DNA of 64,000 nt from Candidatus Sumerlaeota bacterium (GCA_017161655.1 JADFCV010000005.1:75985-139984), one strand, 5' to 3'. Positions 37,387 to 47,517 are shown, counted from the stretch's first letter. Made by a program: numbers and translations. The notes: generated by a model not told the origin, from the letters alone.

Positions 37387-40300
37387 TCAGTCGGGTATAA
37401 GGTCAAAGCCATACACTTCCACCCGATCGAGAGTGAAGTTGCCTGCCTCGAGGTTTGCGTTGGAACTGGAGCTCATGGTGTCGATGACGTCGAATGCAAC
37501 CTTCAGGTCGCGGAGCGAGATTCCTGGCTCACCTGGTCCCGGCTGAGAGCTGAGGTTAGGCATGCGACTCGACAGGGGCCCTGTCATGTCCGGACGTATA
37601 TCTAGATTCAGTGGTGAGTGGACCAGCAAGGTGTACCAGCCGCCGGCTTCTCCACCGATCTTGTCCGGGTTCGCGCACCCTACGCCTGGCAAAGCCTGGG
37701 CTGCCAGCGTCGAGTGTTCCGGCGTGGCAATGGCCCATGCTCCACCGATCTCATGCTTCTGCGTCCAGGCGAAACGCACCGTGCGCGCTCGTAGCCGCAG
37801 CTGCGGATTGAGGTTTGACTGCTGTGTCGAGGTCACATGATAGCGCACCATGTACTGCTTGTTTGGCTCGATACGCACACGCTGACCCGTAACCACATCG
37901 GGCGCGAAATCAATCTGAACCACCCCCACACGGGTGCCACCTTGGTTGTCGAAACTTGAGGAGTCGATCGTCACCCCCCACGTCCCAGCCGACACACTCG
38001 GCGTGACGGAGTTGTCGCGCGTCGGGAACTCGCCCGGCGTACTCGGCATGATAAGACTGAATTGGTCAAGAGTGGCCCCCGATTTATAAGGATTAAGATC
38101 GCCTGCATCAGTGCCCGTCGGAGCGTAAGTGGCCAACCACATTAAGTTGGAACCTGCCACCGAAACAGCAGATTTCGGATAGACTCCGATCGAAGATTCT
38201 GCCAGGCAGACGTAACCGTTGTCCTGTGGATCGAGAGCATAGATTTCGAACCCTCGCGTGATGCCTTCGGTGATGGGGTTCGCTTGCAGCCATGGCACGT
38301 CCACCGGGGCGAAATCCACTCGGTAAAGCGATGGCTTCGCTGGATCAGTTGATGGGCGCAGTTCCAAGGAGATTGGTTCATCTCCACTCGTCACGTTTGA
38401 ATGGGGCAACACCTCAAGCATCGAGTTCACTGCGAAACGATTGGCCAATCGTAGCCGAAAATTAGGAATTGTGTTGAGCTGCGAGGGGTTAGCCTGTCCC
38501 GTTGCATACACGTAGAATTTGCCGCGGACGAAGTGATTTGCCCCTACATAAAGATAGGGTAACCAGTTTTGCTGGTTGGCCAACCATCCCACGATCCGAT
38601 AGTGCGAAGCGTCACTGGCCACCCAAGCACGGATGGCCTCGTGTGTTGCGTCGAAGTCTGTGGCTGCAGCTCCGGTGCCTGGCACACGCACAAACTCGAA
38701 CCACCCTGCGGGGCTTGCCATCGGATCGCTGCTCTTCGTCTCGACTTTATAGCCACATGTGTAGATCCGGATATCATCGATGAACCATCCCAGCCCGGCA
38801 ACAGAGTTATCCGTGCCCATGCGGAAACGGAAACGGACATTTTGTCCTTTCAACGGTGTCAGATTCAAGCGCGTCGAGATATAGCCATAGCTCACGCCAC
38901 AGAATGCTTGGCGCCCTGCTAGAGGGTTCTGATACCCGGTTGGGATTGTCCCCGTGTACCCATTCTGTTCGATCAGACTTCCCGCATCAGTCCACGTGGT
39001 TCCACTATCTGTGCTATACTCCACAACCCCGCCGTCGTAATTCGGCGCATCGAAATCGTAAGCGTGGTTGAAGTGCATGTAGATAGCAGTTGGTGTTGTT
39101 GGAAGTGCTACATTCTGAGTCATCGCCATCCACGAGTCACTCTTTACATCAATATCGTCGCCCCAGAAGTTGGTGTGTCCACTCGTGGCATAGGTCGCAT
39201 CAAAACCCACATACGGATGAGTGTTTTGCGGATAATACCAATGTGAGCCCCCCACAGAAGAATCGGTCACCCATCGGCCACTGCTTGGATTCTCTAGGTC
39301 ATCGTAGAAGATATCGAATGAATGCTTCTCAGCATCCGTGCAGACCTCTGCGTTCGTGGCGGGACACCCAGAGGGCGGAGTGCTCAATCCAACGGCGTCG
39401 GCAGCGTTTTTCACCTGCTGGACGTCAGCGAGCGTGATGGTTTCTCCGCCGTAAACTGTTGTGCCAACAAGTCCCAGCGCAGCCTGAATGAGCGCATTAT
39501 AAAGGTCTTGAAAATCAGCGGCGCTGGTGAGATAATTACAATTTACCTCGTACCAGATCCGCGCAGTCTTGGCGATTCCCAGCGGCTGGACGGTGAACCC
39601 GTTGAAATTGCCACCGTCGCACATAAGATAAGCACATTTGTTAGGCACGCCGCTATTGGTGTGGACACCGCCATTGTCTCCCATCCCACATTCGTAAAGA
39701 GTGCTTGTCGTTGTGTCCGGTTGGGAATACGCAGGGGGGGTTGCCATGTCGCGAATCACTCCTATAGAAGCAGGGAGATCTTCGCCCATCAGCCAGCGAA
39801 CCGTCGGAGCGTCGTTGCCTAGTCCGTTCACCTGGTCAACGAGTTCGCCAAAAATGTCGGACATCGATTCGTTGATCGCGCCCGATTGCATATAGTAGAA
39901 CAGCCCCGATTCGCGTTCCGTCACGCCGTGCGTCAGCTCGTGGGCACACACATCGTCGGCGGTCATATTATCCCCGAATACCATTTGAGTGCCGTCCCAA
40001 AACGCATTCACGTACGGGCACGCTGACGACGAGGGACAATAACGAACGGACGAAATCAATGTCATCCCTGCGTTGTCAATGCTATCGCGGCCCAAATAGG
40101 TCATGTAAAAATCATAGGTGCTCCCCGTTCCATCATACGCAGCATTTGCATCTGCCACTGCACTAGGTGCTCCCCCTTCGTCCCTTACAAGAGTTCCTGG
40201 CAGGACCGAAGAATGATTACAGTCGTAAACCTTTCTGCTCTTCGCGTGATAAATCTTGCTGAAATGTAAGACGACTTTTCCTGTTTTTGCTTCAACCAGG

Positions 40301-41013
40301 ACGTACTCACGCACAGGATGTTCTTGTGCTTCGCTGATCTCCATTTGCCAAACAAGCATCGCACTGTTCATCGCGCATGGATGACCAATGAGCGCGGGCG
40401 CAAAAAGACTCAGTTGAGGATTGCTTGCCACAAGAACCTCAGGTGCGATCCCATAAAGTCGTGAGCACAGCGCTTTTGCGGTCCTTTCTGCCTCGTCAGC
40501 CGAGACGACTGGTTTGGTATCTATGTCGAGGCCTGGCATGACCTCGCCAATGACAGCTGTGACCGCCCGTTGGGCATCTTGATGAACAATAAGCTCTCCG
40601 CCAATGACCGGCAGCCCCTGATGCACCTGTTGGAAGCGCACCATGCTTCGCCCGCTCGACAAAATCCGCGAACGCTGAACAGACAAATCCCCTTGGGGAT
40701 CACGAACACCAAAGCCTTCACCGTACTCTTGAAGGAAAGCTCGTGCAGTCTCTTCTGCTGACGCGCCCCTTGCAGCGAGATTTTGTGCACGTTGGGTCAG
40801 AATTCCACGTCCATGATCTGTGCCAAAAAAGCGAATCTTCCCCGTGGCCTTATGATACGACACACGAGCTTGCGGACCAGCTTGAGCCGTCAACGAGCTG
40901 CCAAAAAGCAGCGCACGTGTATCCGGCGGGGTTGCCGCTGAACAGATTCCAATTGTCAGAAGGAAAATGAGAAATAACGGGAGGGAGGCTGGGCGCCTAC
41001 GCAGCAAAGTCAT
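37387..41013 (-). CDS. Secreted M4 (thermolysin-like) metallopeptidase with large C-terminal module
   Basis: 1208 residues. Signal peptide (about 1-26), FTP/PepSY propeptide region (about 60-250), then the M4 catalytic domain: HELTHGVTE (zinc ligands and catalytic Glu, about 356), third zinc ligand in AINESMSDIFGE (about 376), and proton-donor His in GGVHTNSGVPNKCAYL (about 450). From about 565 it carries the same 640-residue module as the adjacent secreted protein: DDLENP...GWFIDDIRI, then a 440-residue domain of unknown fold ending IPD. Standard M4 enzymes end near residue 550, so this module is an addition, perhaps for anchoring or substrate binding. The start has AGAGAGG upstream. Confidence 0.92.
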   Translation of the reverse strand: MTLLRRRPASLPLFLIFLLTIGICSAATPPDTRALLFGSSLTAQAGPQARVSYHKATGKIRFFGTDHGRGILTQRAQNLAARGASAEETARAFLQEYGEGFGVRDPQGDLSVQRSRILSSGRSMVRFQQVHQGLPVIGGELIVHQDAQRAVTAVIGEVMPGLDIDTKPVVSADEAERTAKALCSRLYGIAPEVLVASNPQLSLFAPALIGHPCAMNSAMLVWQMEISEAQEHPVREYVLVEAKTGKVVLHFSKIYHAKSRKVYDCNHSSVLPGTLVRDEGGAPSAVADANAAYDGTGSTYDFYMTYLGRDSIDNAGMTLISSVRYCPSSSACPYVNAFWDGTQMVFGDNMTADDVCAHELTHGVTERESGLFYYMQSGAINESMSDIFGELVDQVNGLGNDAPTVRWLMGEDLPASIGVIRDMATPPAYSQPDTTTSTLYECGMGDNGGVHTNSGVPNKCAYLMCDGGNFNGFTVQPLGIAKTARIWYEVNCNYLTSAADFQDLYNALIQAALGLVGTTVYGGETITLADVQQVKNAADAVGLSTPPSGCPATNAEVCTDAEKHSFDIFYDDLENPSSGRWVTDSSVGGSHWYYPQNTHPYVGFDATYATSGHTNFWGDDIDVKSDSWMAMTQNVALPTTPTAIYMHFNHAYDFDAPNYDGGVVEYSTDSGTTWTDAGSLIEQNGYTGTIPTGYQNPLAGRQAFCGVSYGYISTRLNLTPLKGQNVRFRFRMGTDNSVAGLGWFIDDIRIYTCGYKVETKSSDPMASPAGWFEFVRVPGTGAAATDFDATHEAIRAWVASDASHYRIVGWLANQQNWLPYLYVGANHFVRGKFYVYATGQANPSQLNTIPNFRLRLANRFAVNSMLEVLPHSNVTSGDEPISLELRPSTDPAKPSLYRVDFAPVDVPWLQANPITEGITRGFEIYALDPQDNGYVCLAESSIGVYPKSAVSVAGSNLMWLATYAPTGTDAGDLNPYKSGATLDQFSLIMPSTPGEFPTRDNSVTPSVSAGTWGVTIDSSSFDNQGGTRVGVVQIDFAPDVVTGQRVRIEPNKQYMVRYHVTSTQQSNLNPQLRLRARTVRFAWTQKHEIGGAWAIATPEHSTLAAQALPGVGCANPDKIGGEAGGWYTLLVHSPLNLDIRPDMTGPLSSRMPNLSSQPGPGEPGISLRDLKVAFDVIDTMSSSSNANLEAGNFTLDRVEVYGFDLIPD

Positions 41014-41264
41014 TGACGGAATACCTCTCTTCTTTTAGTAAGCGAAAGCCGCATCTGTTTTTTCGCTTCGGCCAGTTTTCACAAATGGGGAAACCCGTGG
41101 TCAACAGATGAAAAAGACAATCCAACCAACCGCACCCGCGCGCCCCCAGCGAATAGTCAACTTGCTCAATTGTCTATCGAAACAGGGGTGGTCGCACTCC
41201 TTGAGCGCAAGGCTTCTGGCCTTGCGAGCCAGCAGGCACCATCTCGCAGACGGGTGATAAACAC

Positions 41265-42413
41265 GTGGCCAAAGCAAAAGTCGCATTTCTAAAGACGTCG
41301 GCAAAGACGATACTTGAAGACTACGCCCGCCTCATGCGCTTGGCGGAGTACGAGAAGCACGTTCCGAAGGACCACGATACACTCATCAAAATCAACATTT
41401 CGTGGCACGTTTATTTTCCCGCCTGTTCGACCACGCCGTGGCAATATGATGGGGTGGTGTCTACTCTTTTGGCCGATGGTTATGATCGCAAGCGTATTAT
41501 CCCCACCCACAATCGAACGGTCGTTGTGGACGACAAGAAGGGAATCGTAAACAACCACCTCAACACCGTGGATTACAAGCACGGTCTGAAACCTATCCAC
41601 CTTTACGAACCTCAGTGGGAATGGGTCACCTACACGCCGAAAACTGGCAAGTACCGCGTGCTGGACAAGGTGTATCCAGACGGCGTGAAAATCCCCAAAT
41701 TCTTTTTCGGCCGCAATATCATCCATTTGCCGACGGTGAAAACGCATGTGTTCACCCAGATCACGGGCGCGATGAAGAATGCATTCGGCGGACTTCTGAA
41801 CGAAAAGCGCCATTGGACTCACAGCGTGATTCACGAAACGCTTGTGGACCTTCTCCGCATCCAAAAAGAGATCCATAGCGGCCTTTTTGCGGTTATGGAT
41901 GGCACAATTGTAGGCGACGGCCCAGGCCCACGCGCGATGATGCCAAGCGTGCAAAATGTCATCCTTGCTAGTGCTGATCAAACTGCCATCGATGCGGTCA
42001 GTGCCAAAATCCAGGGCTTCGACCCCTTGGAGATCGATTTTATACGCATTGCGCACGAAGATGGGCTTGGCGTCGGCGATCCGCGCGATATCGAGATCGT
42101 CGGTGACGACATTACGGGCGTGAATTTCCATCATCATAAGCAGGCCCAGACGTTCGCTAGCCGTGGCCAGCACATGATTTATCATGGACCACTCAAGCCC
42201 CTTGAGAAAATCCTTCTGCGGTCACCGTTGGTCCCCTGGAGCTATCTGGCTTCCCGCCTTTATCATGATGGTTATTGGTATCCTTTCGTTGGCAAGAAGC
42301 GCGTGGAAATGATAATGAAGACAGAATGGGGCAAGCTCTTTCGCGATTACGACCTTGCAGAGTATAAGAAGCGTAATGAAGTCCCAGCCTATCTCCAGCA
42401 GGGGCAAGCGTAA
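41265..42413 (+). CDS. DUF362-family protein
   Basis: 382 residues, family of unknown function. Visible are KINISWHVYFPACSTTPW, NIIHLPTVKTHVFTQITGAMKNAFGGLL, the best-kept stretch of the family, and DGTIVGDGPGPRAM. Many DUF362 proteins carry a 4Fe-4S ferredoxin domain; this one has a single Cys and none. There is no signal peptide. The GTG start has a weak ribosome-binding site. mazG begins 3 bases after the stop, so the two are cotranscribed. Confidence 0.82.
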   Translation: MAKAKVAFLKTSAKTILEDYARLMRLAEYEKHVPKDHDTLIKINISWHVYFPACSTTPWQYDGVVSTLLADGYDRKRIIPTHNRTVVVDDKKGIVNNHLNTVDYKHGLKPIHLYEPQWEWVTYTPKTGKYRVLDKVYPDGVKIPKFFFGRNIIHLPTVKTHVFTQITGAMKNAFGGLLNEKRHWTHSVIHETLVDLLRIQKEIHSGLFAVMDGTIVGDGPGPRAMMPSVQNVILASADQTAIDAVSAKIQGFDPLEIDFIRIAHEDGLGVGDPRDIEIVGDDITGVNFHHHKQAQTFASRGQHMIYHGPLKPLEKILLRSPLVPWSYLASRLYHDGYWYPFVGKKRVEMIMKTEWGKLFRDYDLAEYKKRNEVPAYLQQGQA

Positions 42414-42415
42414 GC

Positions 42416-43267
42416 ATGGCATACGAGGAGATCAAAGACCCATTTCGCCGGCTTGTCCGCATTATGGAACGATTGCAAGAGCCGGGGGGCTGCCCATGGG
42501 ACCGCGAGCAAACCCACGAAAGCCTTAAGCCGTACCTCATAGAGGAGGCTTATGAGGCGCTCGACGCAATTGACCGAGAAAATTGGGCCGATCTAGCGGA
42601 AGAGCTCGGCGACGTTTTGCTACAGGTCATCTTCCATTCAGTTCTCGCCAAACGCACTGGCAAATTTGACATTGATGAGGTGATTGAAACAGCAGCGGCA
42701 AAAATGGTTCGCCGCCACCCCCATGTGTTTGGCGAAACAGAAGCAAAAACCGCGCAAGATGTTCTTCAGAACTGGGAGAAACTCAAGGCTGCCGAACGCG
42801 AGGAGAAAAACGGTGGGAACATGTCAGATGATCCTCACGCCACCAGTGTGCTAGCTGGTGTTCCCAAAGTTCTCCCCGCCCTTCTCAAAGCCCAACGCAT
42901 TCAGGAAAAGGCCGCACGTGTCGGATTCGATTGGGAAAACCCCTTGCAGGTGCTCGATAAGGTTGAGGAAGAGATCAACGAATTGCGCCAGGCTATTGCC
43001 GCAAATGACAAGATTCACGCGAGAGAAGAAATCGGTGACCTGATTTTTGCTCTCGTTAATCTTGCGCGTTTTCTCGACGTGGATGCCGAAGAAGCCGTTC
43101 GGGCAACAGCAGAGAAATTCCGGCGCCGCTTTCATTACATCGAGCAGAAAAGTCGGGAACTGGGGCGATCCCTCGCCGACATGCCACTCGACGAGATGGA
43201 GAGCTATTGGCAGGCGGCGAAGGCTCATGATGCGCCTCCGCCGGCAGACGGAACTAGAGAAGCCTGA
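42416..43267 (+). CDS. mazG: Nucleoside triphosphate pyrophosphohydrolase MazG
   Basis: 283 residues with two MazG domains, the housekeeping arrangement. It hydrolyses NTPs or aberrant dNTPs to monophosphates plus pyrophosphate. The metal motifs are EEAYEALDAI...EELGDVLLQV in the N-domain (about 43-69) and EEEINELRQA...EEIGDLIFALVN in the C-domain (about 183-220). The start GGCPWDREQTHESLKPYL is characteristic. It is coupled to the DUF362 gene, which does not clarify its job. Confidence 0.95.
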   Translation: MAYEEIKDPFRRLVRIMERLQEPGGCPWDREQTHESLKPYLIEEAYEALDAIDRENWADLAEELGDVLLQVIFHSVLAKRTGKFDIDEVIETAAAKMVRRHPHVFGETEAKTAQDVLQNWEKLKAAEREEKNGGNMSDDPHATSVLAGVPKVLPALLKAQRIQEKAARVGFDWENPLQVLDKVEEEINELRQAIAANDKIHAREEIGDLIFALVNLARFLDVDAEEAVRATAEKFRRRFHYIEQKSRELGRSLADMPLDEMESYWQAAKAHDAPPPADGTREA

Positions 43268-43379
43268 TGAATTCAGTCTGAAAGTTGAGATCGAGACCAC
43301 CGTTCCCTGTTTCCTCCCCTGTGGGGAATGATCAAGTTGAGCTTTTGCCCCGGTTTATCTAGAAGTTCTGCTCGTGTTT

Positions 43380-43422
43380 GAAAGCAAGAAGACCCCGCTG
43401 ACCTTTTTGGGTCAGCGGGGTC
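43380..43422 (-). terminator. Terminator of rnpB
   Basis: A 13-bp perfect stem GACCCCGCTGACC/GGTCAGCGGGGTC (43391-43403 with 43410-43422) with a 6-base loop is followed on the minus strand by TTCTTGCTTTC. Confidence 0.8.
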
Positions 43423-43446
43423 GCACTACAAAGCACCCTGCCTGCC

Positions 43447-43903
<457 letters not shown>

Positions 43904-43909
43904 CAAGCT

Positions 43910-43938
43910 AATCTAAAATTACACTGCTGCCCGCACAA
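43910..43938 (-). promoter_or_regulatory. Likely promoter of rnpB
   Basis: TTGTGC (43933-43938), a 17-base spacer and TAGATT (43910-43915). The predicted start, about 7 bases on, coincides with the P1 5' end. Confidence 0.55.
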
Positions 43939-43953
43939 TCTATGGCATCGAAA

Positions 43954-45015
43954 TCATTCCGTCTCTCGTTCTTCCCGGCGGAACAGCAAGAAGAGAAAGA
44001 ATATCCCTCCGATGCAGGCGGTGATGATCCCCACGGGAATCTCGTTAGGGGTACCGTGCACAAGCCCTATCTGAGCAAGGAGCTCCAAACCGCGCCATCC
44101 GATGAAATCGCAGACGAGCAAGAAAACTCCACCATAGATTGCCGATAGGGGAATCACGCATCTGTGGTCGCTTCCCACGAAAGTTCGGAGGATGTGGGGC
44201 ACGATGAGGCCAATGAACCCTATCGGGCCGGCAACGGCCACGCTGGCCGCCGTCAGCAGAGCAGCTCCCCAAATTGCGGCGGTTACCACTCGCCTTACGT
44301 CGATTCCCAGGTGCGTGGCCATGGTAGTCCCAAGCGTAAGCACATTCATCGCTCGTCCTAGCCACGTGAGTCCCACCACACCCAGTATCACGACCGGCCA
44401 AAGCACAACGAGTGGTTTATAACCCACAATATCCAAGCCCCCTAACGTCCAGGCGAACATTTGGCGTACAAGCGTGAAGTCTGAAAAAAACTGAATCAGG
44501 AGAAGGAGAGCTGAAGCGAGCACGTTCATAACCACGCCCGCGAGAAGCACGGTCTCCGGGCTCCAAAGGCGCCTTTGTCGCCGCAGCATGTGTAACACGA
44601 AAATGGGAGCAAGAGCACCAACAAATGCTCCCGCGTTGGTCATTCCGATGAGCATTCCCTGAAAGCCACCGGCTAACAATAAGACGATGGCTTTGCCTAG
44701 CGCGGCACCTCCCGACACCCCCAGGATATAAGGCTCAGCGAGTGGGTTCCGCAAAACAGCCTGGAACACGACTCCGGCCATCGCCAGCGCAGCACCACAT
44801 CCAAAGGCAGCCAAAACGCGAGGGAAACGTGTTTGCCAAAAAATGATCCCTGATGGGGAGGGCTGAGAGGCGAGCGGCCCCTCGCGGAGCGCTTCCCAGA
44901 GGTCGATGCCACTCCCAGCGAGAGGAATACCGACAACGAGCACACCAGCAACCACTAGTCCCAAGACGACACGAAAGATCAGAAAGTTGGCGCCAGTGGA
45001 CTTCCTCCTTGTCAT
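43954..45015 (-). CDS. ABC permease, FecCD/BtuC type
   Basis: 353-residue inner-membrane permease for cobalamin, heme or ferric siderophores, with about ten transmembrane helices. RFPRVLAAFGCGAALAMAGVVFQAVLRNPLAEPYILGVSGGAALG and PIGFIGLIVPHILR are the family signatures. The ATG at 45015 overlaps the ATPase gene stop as ATGA; the longer frame to 45168 only overlaps that gene. The matching binding protein looks most like BtuF, so vitamin B12 or a related corrinoid is the best substrate guess. Confidence 0.9.
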   Translation of the reverse strand: MTRRKSTGANFLIFRVVLGLVVAGVLVVGIPLAGSGIDLWEALREGPLASQPSPSGIIFWQTRFPRVLAAFGCGAALAMAGVVFQAVLRNPLAEPYILGVSGGAALGKAIVLLLAGGFQGMLIGMTNAGAFVGALAPIFVLHMLRRQRRLWSPETVLLAGVVMNVLASALLLLIQFFSDFTLVRQMFAWTLGGLDIVGYKPLVVLWPVVILGVVGLTWLGRAMNVLTLGTTMATHLGIDVRRVVTAAIWGAALLTAASVAVAGPIGFIGLIVPHILRTFVGSDHRCVIPLSAIYGGVFLLVCDFIGWRGLELLAQIGLVHGTPNEIPVGIITACIGGIFFLFLLFRREERETE

Positions 45016-45863
45016 GGCAACTCGATCCTCATGCCATGTTGCCCAACTTTCTCCACAACGACGCGAAGCCCGTACGCTTTGTGCAGAAGGTCTTCGCGCA
45101 ACACTTCGTCGGCCTTCCCAGTTGCCACAAGTCGTCCCTCCACGAGAAGCGCCAAATCTGTGCACCATCGGGCAGCAGCATTCAAATCATGAAATGTCGC
45201 CAATACGGCCGCCCCCCCTTCAACGAGTTCGTGGAGAATACATAGGATCTCCCACTGATGGCGCAAATCGAGAAAGGTGACTGGTTCGTCGAGAACGAGA
45301 ATTTGAGCTTCCTGAGCAAGCGCTCGGGCCAGAACAACGAGCTGCTGCTCGCCGCCACTCAGTTGATGGAAGAATTTGTCTCGCAGGTGCTGGATTCCTG
45401 TGCGTTCGAGCGCCCTCTCCGCGACTTCCAAATCATGTTCGTCTTCAAATAACGACCAATCCGCATAGGGTTGGCGCCCCATCAACACCATCTCAATCAC
45501 ACGAAATGCAAAGGCGCTAGTTGTTTTCTGGGGAACGAAAGAAATCCGTTGGGCCACACGAAACTTAGGTAATCGATAAAGATCACAGCCATCGAGCAAA
45601 ACCGAGCCCTTGGCTGGCTGGAGGCTCCCGCTCAGCACACGAAGGAGCGTAGATTTTCCAGCTCCATTTGGCCCAATGAGACCGACGAATTGTCCTGACC
45701 TAAGCTCGATGCTCACCTCCTCTAAAACGTTTCTCCGCCCGTCATAACTAAAGGTCACGCTGTCAGCGACAAGCCTGACGGTGTCCTTGCCTAACATCGT
45801 CGGAGTTGGTGTTCTGAGAGAATTCACGCGCCTTGCTTTTACCAATAACTCGGTGTACTTCAC
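45012..45863 (-). CDS. ABC ATP-binding subunit, BtuD/FepC type
   Basis: 283-residue ATPase driving the adjacent permease. Walker A GPNGAGKST (about 63-71), Q-loop FVPQKTT, signature LSGGEQQ, Walker B LVLDEPVTFLDL and switch His in ATFHDLN are all intact. The GTG at 45863 overlaps the binding-protein stop as GTGA. A 30-residue N-terminal extension precedes the usual start; ATG at 45797 is possible but has no ribosome-binding site. Confidence 0.92.
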   Translation of the reverse strand: MKYTELLVKARRVNSLRTPTPTMLGKDTVRLVADSVTFSYDGRRNVLEEVSIELRSGQFVGLIGPNGAGKSTLLRVLSGSLQPAKGSVLLDGCDLYRLPKFRVAQRISFVPQKTTSAFAFRVIEMVLMGRQPYADWSLFEDEHDLEVAERALERTGIQHLRDKFFHQLSGGEQQLVVLARALAQEAQILVLDEPVTFLDLRHQWEILCILHELVEGGAAVLATFHDLNAAARWCTDLALLVEGRLVATGKADEVLREDLLHKAYGLRVVVEKVGQHGMRIELP

Positions 45864-46768
45864 TCACTGCGACCACAGCTTTCACGCAAGAACTTTGCCA
45901 TGAGCTGCGCTGTTTCGCACATGAAAGGACCGGGGATCGTCGTGTGCGGATCGGAAATGGCGTACACCTGCTTCTTGCGGACGGCTTCTAGCGTAGCAAG
46001 ATCACTCCAAGCTGCTAGATGACGTTGCGTTGCCTCAGGGTTTTCACCGAATTCGCCCAGAGAGAAATCAAGGATCACCTCCGGGTTGGCAGCGATGATA
46101 TCTTCTTTGGAGAGCGGAGCGTAAGCACGAGAGAGTTGTGCGGCCACGTTGACGCCACCCGCAATATGAAGCAACTCACCCAAATACGACTGGGGGCCGG
46201 CGACATAGACGTCGCGAAGAGAAGCGGGCTGCCGACTCACCACAAGGAGCACTTTGCATTGCTTTTGGTGAGAACTCTCGCTTTCCAGCCGGCGCAGGCA
46301 TTCGCGCAAGCGATGCTCCACCTTTTGGGCTGCTTCCTGTCGGCCAAACACCGCTCCCGCCTTCCGGATGACCTCAAAGACATCCGAAAGTGTATCTGTG
46401 CGAAACGTTTGTACAGGGATCTGCAGTTGAGTGAGTTTCATGCGCAAATCTGTTTGCGATTCGCTAAGCACAACAAGAGTGGGCCGCAGCGCTAATATGC
46501 GCTCCAGGTGGGGATTCAGGAGCCCTCCTACCTGCGGTTTTTCGCGTGCTGCTGCCGGAAATCGGCAGTAATCGCTCACGCCGACGAGCATCTCTGATGC
46601 TTGCAACTCGAAAGCGATCTCTGTAAACGTGGGAAGAAGCGAGACTACTCTCGTGGTGGCGAGTTCGTTAACTCCAGCAGCAAGAACATTCGTGGAAAAG
46701 CAGAACCAAAAAAGGAGGAATGGTGCAACCCAACCCCTGCAAAGTGGTTCCTGACCCGCGTGCTGCAT
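45860..46768 (-). CDS. Periplasmic binding protein, BtuF-like
   Basis: 302 residues, type III (helical backbone) fold. A signal peptide ends near VLA-AG (about 30). RVVSLLPTFTEIAFELQASEMLVGVSDYCRFP and KPQVGGLLNPHLERILALRPTLVV match cobalamin-binding BtuF proteins. Genes for ATPase and permease follow, overlapped by 4 bases each. A TonB receptor, needed for outer-membrane uptake, is not in the window. Heme or siderophore is the alternative substrate. Confidence 0.85.
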   Translation of the reverse strand: MQHAGQEPLCRGWVAPFLLFWFCFSTNVLAAGVNELATTRVVSLLPTFTEIAFELQASEMLVGVSDYCRFPAAAREKPQVGGLLNPHLERILALRPTLVVLSESQTDLRMKLTQLQIPVQTFRTDTLSDVFEVIRKAGAVFGRQEAAQKVEHRLRECLRRLESESSHQKQCKVLLVVSRQPASLRDVYVAGPQSYLGELLHIAGGVNVAAQLSRAYAPLSKEDIIAANPEVILDFSLGEFGENPEATQRHLAAWSDLATLEAVRKKQVYAISDPHTTIPGPFMCETAQLMAKFLRESCGRSE

Positions 46769-46773
46769 GGAAA

Positions 46774-47316
46774 TCAGTCGCCGTAAATTTTGAACTCAAC
46801 TCGCCGGTTGCGCGCCCAAGCCATCTCATTATGGCCAGGATCGGCGGGACGTTCGGCTCCGTAGCTGATCGTATGAAGTCTCCCAGGGTCAATACCTTGT
46901 TCGATGAGAAACGCACGCGCAGCATCAGCCCGGCGTTGACCGAGCGCATAATTATATTCCGCTGTTCCGCGTTCATCGCAATGGCCCTCGAGTTGAACGT
47001 GCACGTGCTCGTTCGTTCGCAGCCATTGCGCATTGCGCTGGAGCTGTTCTTTGGCCGGGTCTAGAAGTTCAGCGCTATCGAATGCAAAGTAGATTGGCTG
47101 AAGTTCGGCAACGCTGCGTGTAGCTTTCCCTCGAATCGGCTCGGGAAGGACCGAACTTTCCAGTCCCGTGGGACGTTCCCCTGCTCCTATAGCCTTGCCA
47201 AACCATCGCGCAAAAGGCGAATCTTTCATGCACCCCCGGCATCCACCAGCAATGAGTGCTACCAAAACCAACAGAACGCATAACTTTGCTTTTGCCACAG
47301 GAACTGTCCGCCTCAT
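46774..47316 (-). CDS. Peptidoglycan-associated lipoprotein (Pal/OmpA family)
   Basis: 180 residues. The lipobox LIAGG-Cys (Cys about 26) makes it a lipoprotein. After a short linker comes an OmpA-like domain, YFAFDSAELL...HVQLEGHCDERGTAEYNYALGQRRADAARAFL, which binds diaminopimelate of peptidoglycan. The match to Pal is close. tolB and tolA, the usual neighbours, are absent; instead the BtuF-like gene starts 5 bases downstream. AGGAGG lies 8 bases before the ATG. Confidence 0.9.
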   Translation of the reverse strand: MRRTVPVAKAKLCVLLVLVALIAGGCRGCMKDSPFARWFGKAIGAGERPTGLESSVLPEPIRGKATRSVAELQPIYFAFDSAELLDPAKEQLQRNAQWLRTNEHVHVQLEGHCDERGTAEYNYALGQRRADAARAFLIEQGIDPGRLHTISYGAERPADPGHNEMAWARNRRVEFKIYGD

Positions 47317-47517
47317 CAGTCACAACCTCCTAACCTTCGTCACCGGGAACGGGAGCGAACAACTTGTTAGCTTGTGGTCAAATTGTTTTCATGTCACTTT
47401 TGATGTTTTTTACCATCTCCCTTGGGCAAAATGCAATAGCCGTCTCTTTTCCCTTTCGGCCACTTCACCAGCAGATCTCCCGGTGGCATGTTCAGAGGAT
47501 TGCCATGGAGGTCAAGC

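Noticed and set aside
47317-47517. Possible cobalamin riboswitch upstream of the pal-btuF operon
   Set aside because: No B12-box or conserved flanking stem could be found on the minus strand.
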